From the NCBI GenBank assembly GCA_905193755.1, contig CAJJPX010000012.1, positions 1 to 41,593 of the forward strand: a DNA stretch of 41,593 nucleotides, read 5' to 3'. Source of the stretch: an uncultured Clostridium sp. Its GTDB lineage: Bacteria; Bacillota_I; Bacilli_A; RF39; UBA660. Positions 40,478 to 41,593 of the stretch are shown here, piece by piece (position 1 is the first letter of the stretch; each line of letters opens with the position of its first letter). Position numbers and translations under genes: made by a program. The notes beneath the pieces are model-generated. The model had not been told where the DNA came from. It saw only the letters and a program-made list of their open reading frames with translations, and did no database searches.

Positions 40478-41260
40478 ATGAAAGGAATCTTAGGACGTAA
40501 AGTTGGAATGACTGAAGTATTCTCAACTGACGGAAAATTAATACCTGTTACAGTTATCGAAGTTGAACCAAATGTTGTAACACAAGTTAAAACTGTTGAT
40601 AAAGATGGGTATGATGCAATTCAATTAGGTGCATTTGATAAAAAAGTTAAATCATCTAATAAACCAGAAATGGGACATGTTAAAAAAGCAAATACACAAC
40701 CTAAGCGCTTCTTAAAAGAAATTAGAGGAATTGATACTTCTTCTTATACTCTTGGACAAGTTATTAGTGCTGATGTATTTCAAAGTGGAGACACAGTTGA
40801 TGTAACTGGTACATCAAAAGGTAAAGGTTTCCAAGGTGTAATTAAGAGATGGAATCAATCTCGTGGACCTGAAACTCACGGATCTACATATCATAGAAGA
40901 GTAGGTTCTATGGGTACTATGAGACCTATGCGTGTTTTAAAGGGTAAGAAGTTACCAGGACATATGGGTAATGAACAAGTTACTATCCAAAATTTAATGA
41001 TAGTAGATGTTGATACTGAAAATAAATACATTTTAGTAAGTGGTAATGTTCCAGGTGCTAAAAATACATTTGTATTTATTAGAGAAGCTATTAAAGGTAG
41101 TAAAAATACTCCTGCTGTTGAACTAGTTTCATATGAGGAAGTTGTAAGCGAACCAGAGGTAGAAGAAAGTGTTGTAGCTGAAGAAGTCGTTAATAGTGAA
41201 GCTGCAAGTTCTGATGCTAATGAAGCTGAAACTACTGAAAGTAAGGAGGTTTCTGAATAA
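40478..41260 (+). CDS. rplC: 50S ribosomal protein L3 with an acidic C-terminal extension
   Basis: L3 is an early-assembling protein near the peptidyl-transferase centre. The core (residues 1-210) is canonical: MKGILGRKVGMTEVFSTDGK, GTSKGKGFQGVIKRWNQSRG, THGSTYHRRVGSMGTM and KKLPGHMGNEQVTIQNL. It is followed by about 48 extra residues after REAIKGSKNTPAVELVSYEE, almost all acidic or small (VSEPEVEESVVAEE and then an Ala-Ser-Glu run). The total is 260 aa against about 209 usually. The rplD ribosome-binding site AAGGAGG lies within the last codons of this tail, and the TAA overlaps the rplD ATG by one base. Confidence 0.96.
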   Translation: MKGILGRKVGMTEVFSTDGKLIPVTVIEVEPNVVTQVKTVDKDGYDAIQLGAFDKKVKSSNKPEMGHVKKANTQPKRFLKEIRGIDTSSYTLGQVISADVFQSGDTVDVTGTSKGKGFQGVIKRWNQSRGPETHGSTYHRRVGSMGTMRPMRVLKGKKLPGHMGNEQVTIQNLMIVDVDTENKYILVSGNVPGAKNTFVFIREAIKGSKNTPAVELVSYEEVVSEPEVEESVVAEEVVNSEAASSDANEAETTESKEVSE

Positions 41261-41593
41261 TGGCAAAGACTCAAGTTTTAAACCAAAAAGGTGAAAAAGT
41301 TAAAGATATAACACTTAAAGATAGTGTTTGGAACATTGAAGTAAATGAACCAGTTATGCATGATGCAATCGTACTTGCACAAGCATCTTTAAGACAAGGA
41401 ACTGCTTCAACTAAAACTAGAAGTGAAGTTTCTGGTGGTGGACGTAAACCATATAAACAAAAAGGTACAGGTAATGCAAGACAAGGATCTACTAGAAGCC
41501 CTCAATGGCCAGGTGGTGGAATTGTATTTGGACCAAAACCAAGAAAATATGATAAAAAACAAAATAGAAAAGAAAGAAGATTAGCATTAAAGA
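41260..41593 (+). CDS. rplD: 50S ribosomal protein L4 (N-terminal part, cut by window end)
   Basis: ATG 41260 (TAATG overlap with rplC) starts MAKTQVLNQKGEKVKDITLK. The conserved SVWNIEVNEPVMHDAIVLAQ, the RSEVSGGGRKPYKQKGTGNA loop (the exit-tunnel extension) and RQGSTRSPQWPGGGIVFGPK follow. Only about 111 codons are inside the window; the rest continues beyond it. AAGGAGG at 41243-41249 is inside rplC. L4 is the autoregulator of this operon in E. coli. Confidence 0.96.
   Translation, partial: MAKTQVLNQKGEKVKDITLKDSVWNIEVNEPVMHDAIVLAQASLRQGTASTKTRSEVSGGGRKPYKQKGTGNARQGSTRSPQWPGGGIVFGPKPRKYDKKQNRKERRLALK

Noticed and set aside
40891..41274. 127-codon minus-strand open frame within rplC
   Set aside because: It is Ser/Thr-rich shadow coding opposite the acidic tail of L3; it has no start signals and is contradicted by the ribosomal operon.
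1..41593. CRISPR arrays, insertion sequences, prophage, tRNA or rRNA genes
   Set aside because: I saw no regularly spaced repeats, no transposase or integrase, no long terminal inverted repeats and no tRNA-like cloverleaf; this was by eye, so short or degenerate cases could be missed.
1..41593. Mycoplasma-type code (TGA as tryptophan)
   Set aside because: Several genes end cleanly in TGA (149-aa gene, ftsX, cotH), tryptophans are TGG, and RF2 is encoded.

Overview
The window is strongly A+T-rich, its genes are tightly packed and mostly on the + strand, and the protein set is that of a low-GC Gram-positive bacterium (Bacillota). RF2 (prfB), FtsEX with a coiled-coil M23 hydrolase, WhiA, ClpP, a Spo0A response regulator and a glycolipid synthase are all present. 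TGA is used as a stop codon (for example at the ends of ftsX, cotH and the 149-aa gene) and tryptophan is TGG, so the code is standard and not the Mycoplasma code. My best guess is an uncultured host-associated member of Bacilli/Erysipelotrichia or an RF39-like lineage. That placement is inference. Spo0A hints at a sporulation-capable ancestry.

Bases 1-12,650 look accessory. They hold a methyltransferase remnant, an orphan 312-aa protein, a phosphodiesterase/pyrophosphatase-family enzyme, a nucleotidyltransferase followed by a pentapeptide-like repeat protein and a NUDIX hydrolase, an S41 peptidase, an arylamine-N-acetyltransferase/transglutaminase-like enzyme and a sugar nucleotidyltransferase. 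Next comes a compact four-gene operon (2-deoxyribosyltransferase-like, NUDIX, uracil-DNA-glycosylase-like, WYL regulator). It is followed by a SIS-like protein whose ribosome-binding site lies inside a strong hairpin, then a broken lipoprotein gene and a repeat-rich intergenic stretch.

Bases 12,700-23,900 are core genome: prfB, ftsE-ftsX-M23 hydrolase, an unknown gene, whiA facing clpP, a TGS-nucleoside kinase, gap and glmS.

Bases 24,000-36,240 form a long colinear block. It starts with a surface module: a CotH-kinase protein with three lamin-tail domains, a VTC (polyphosphate-polymerase-like) protein, a DUF4956 membrane protein, an internally duplicated exported protein and a phosphodiester-glycosidase protein. 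It runs without a visible terminator into a dNMP kinase, pgk, a divergent tpiA and a membrane protein, followed by spo0A and gpmI. The CotH-VTC-DUF4956 module is the best candidate here for an incompletely described system.

Bases 36,300-41,593 hold a membrane-anchored protein of unknown function, a PlsC-type acyltransferase coupled to an MGDG/UgtP-type glycosyltransferase, and the start of the S10 ribosomal operon (structured leader, rpsJ, rplC with an acidic tail, rplD cut by the window edge).

A recurrent regulatory style is an extended -10 promoter (TGnTATAAT) placed so close to the start codon that mRNA leaders should be only about 0-15 nt. prfB looks leaderless. Intrinsic terminators frequently overlap stop codons, and in places the next promoter.
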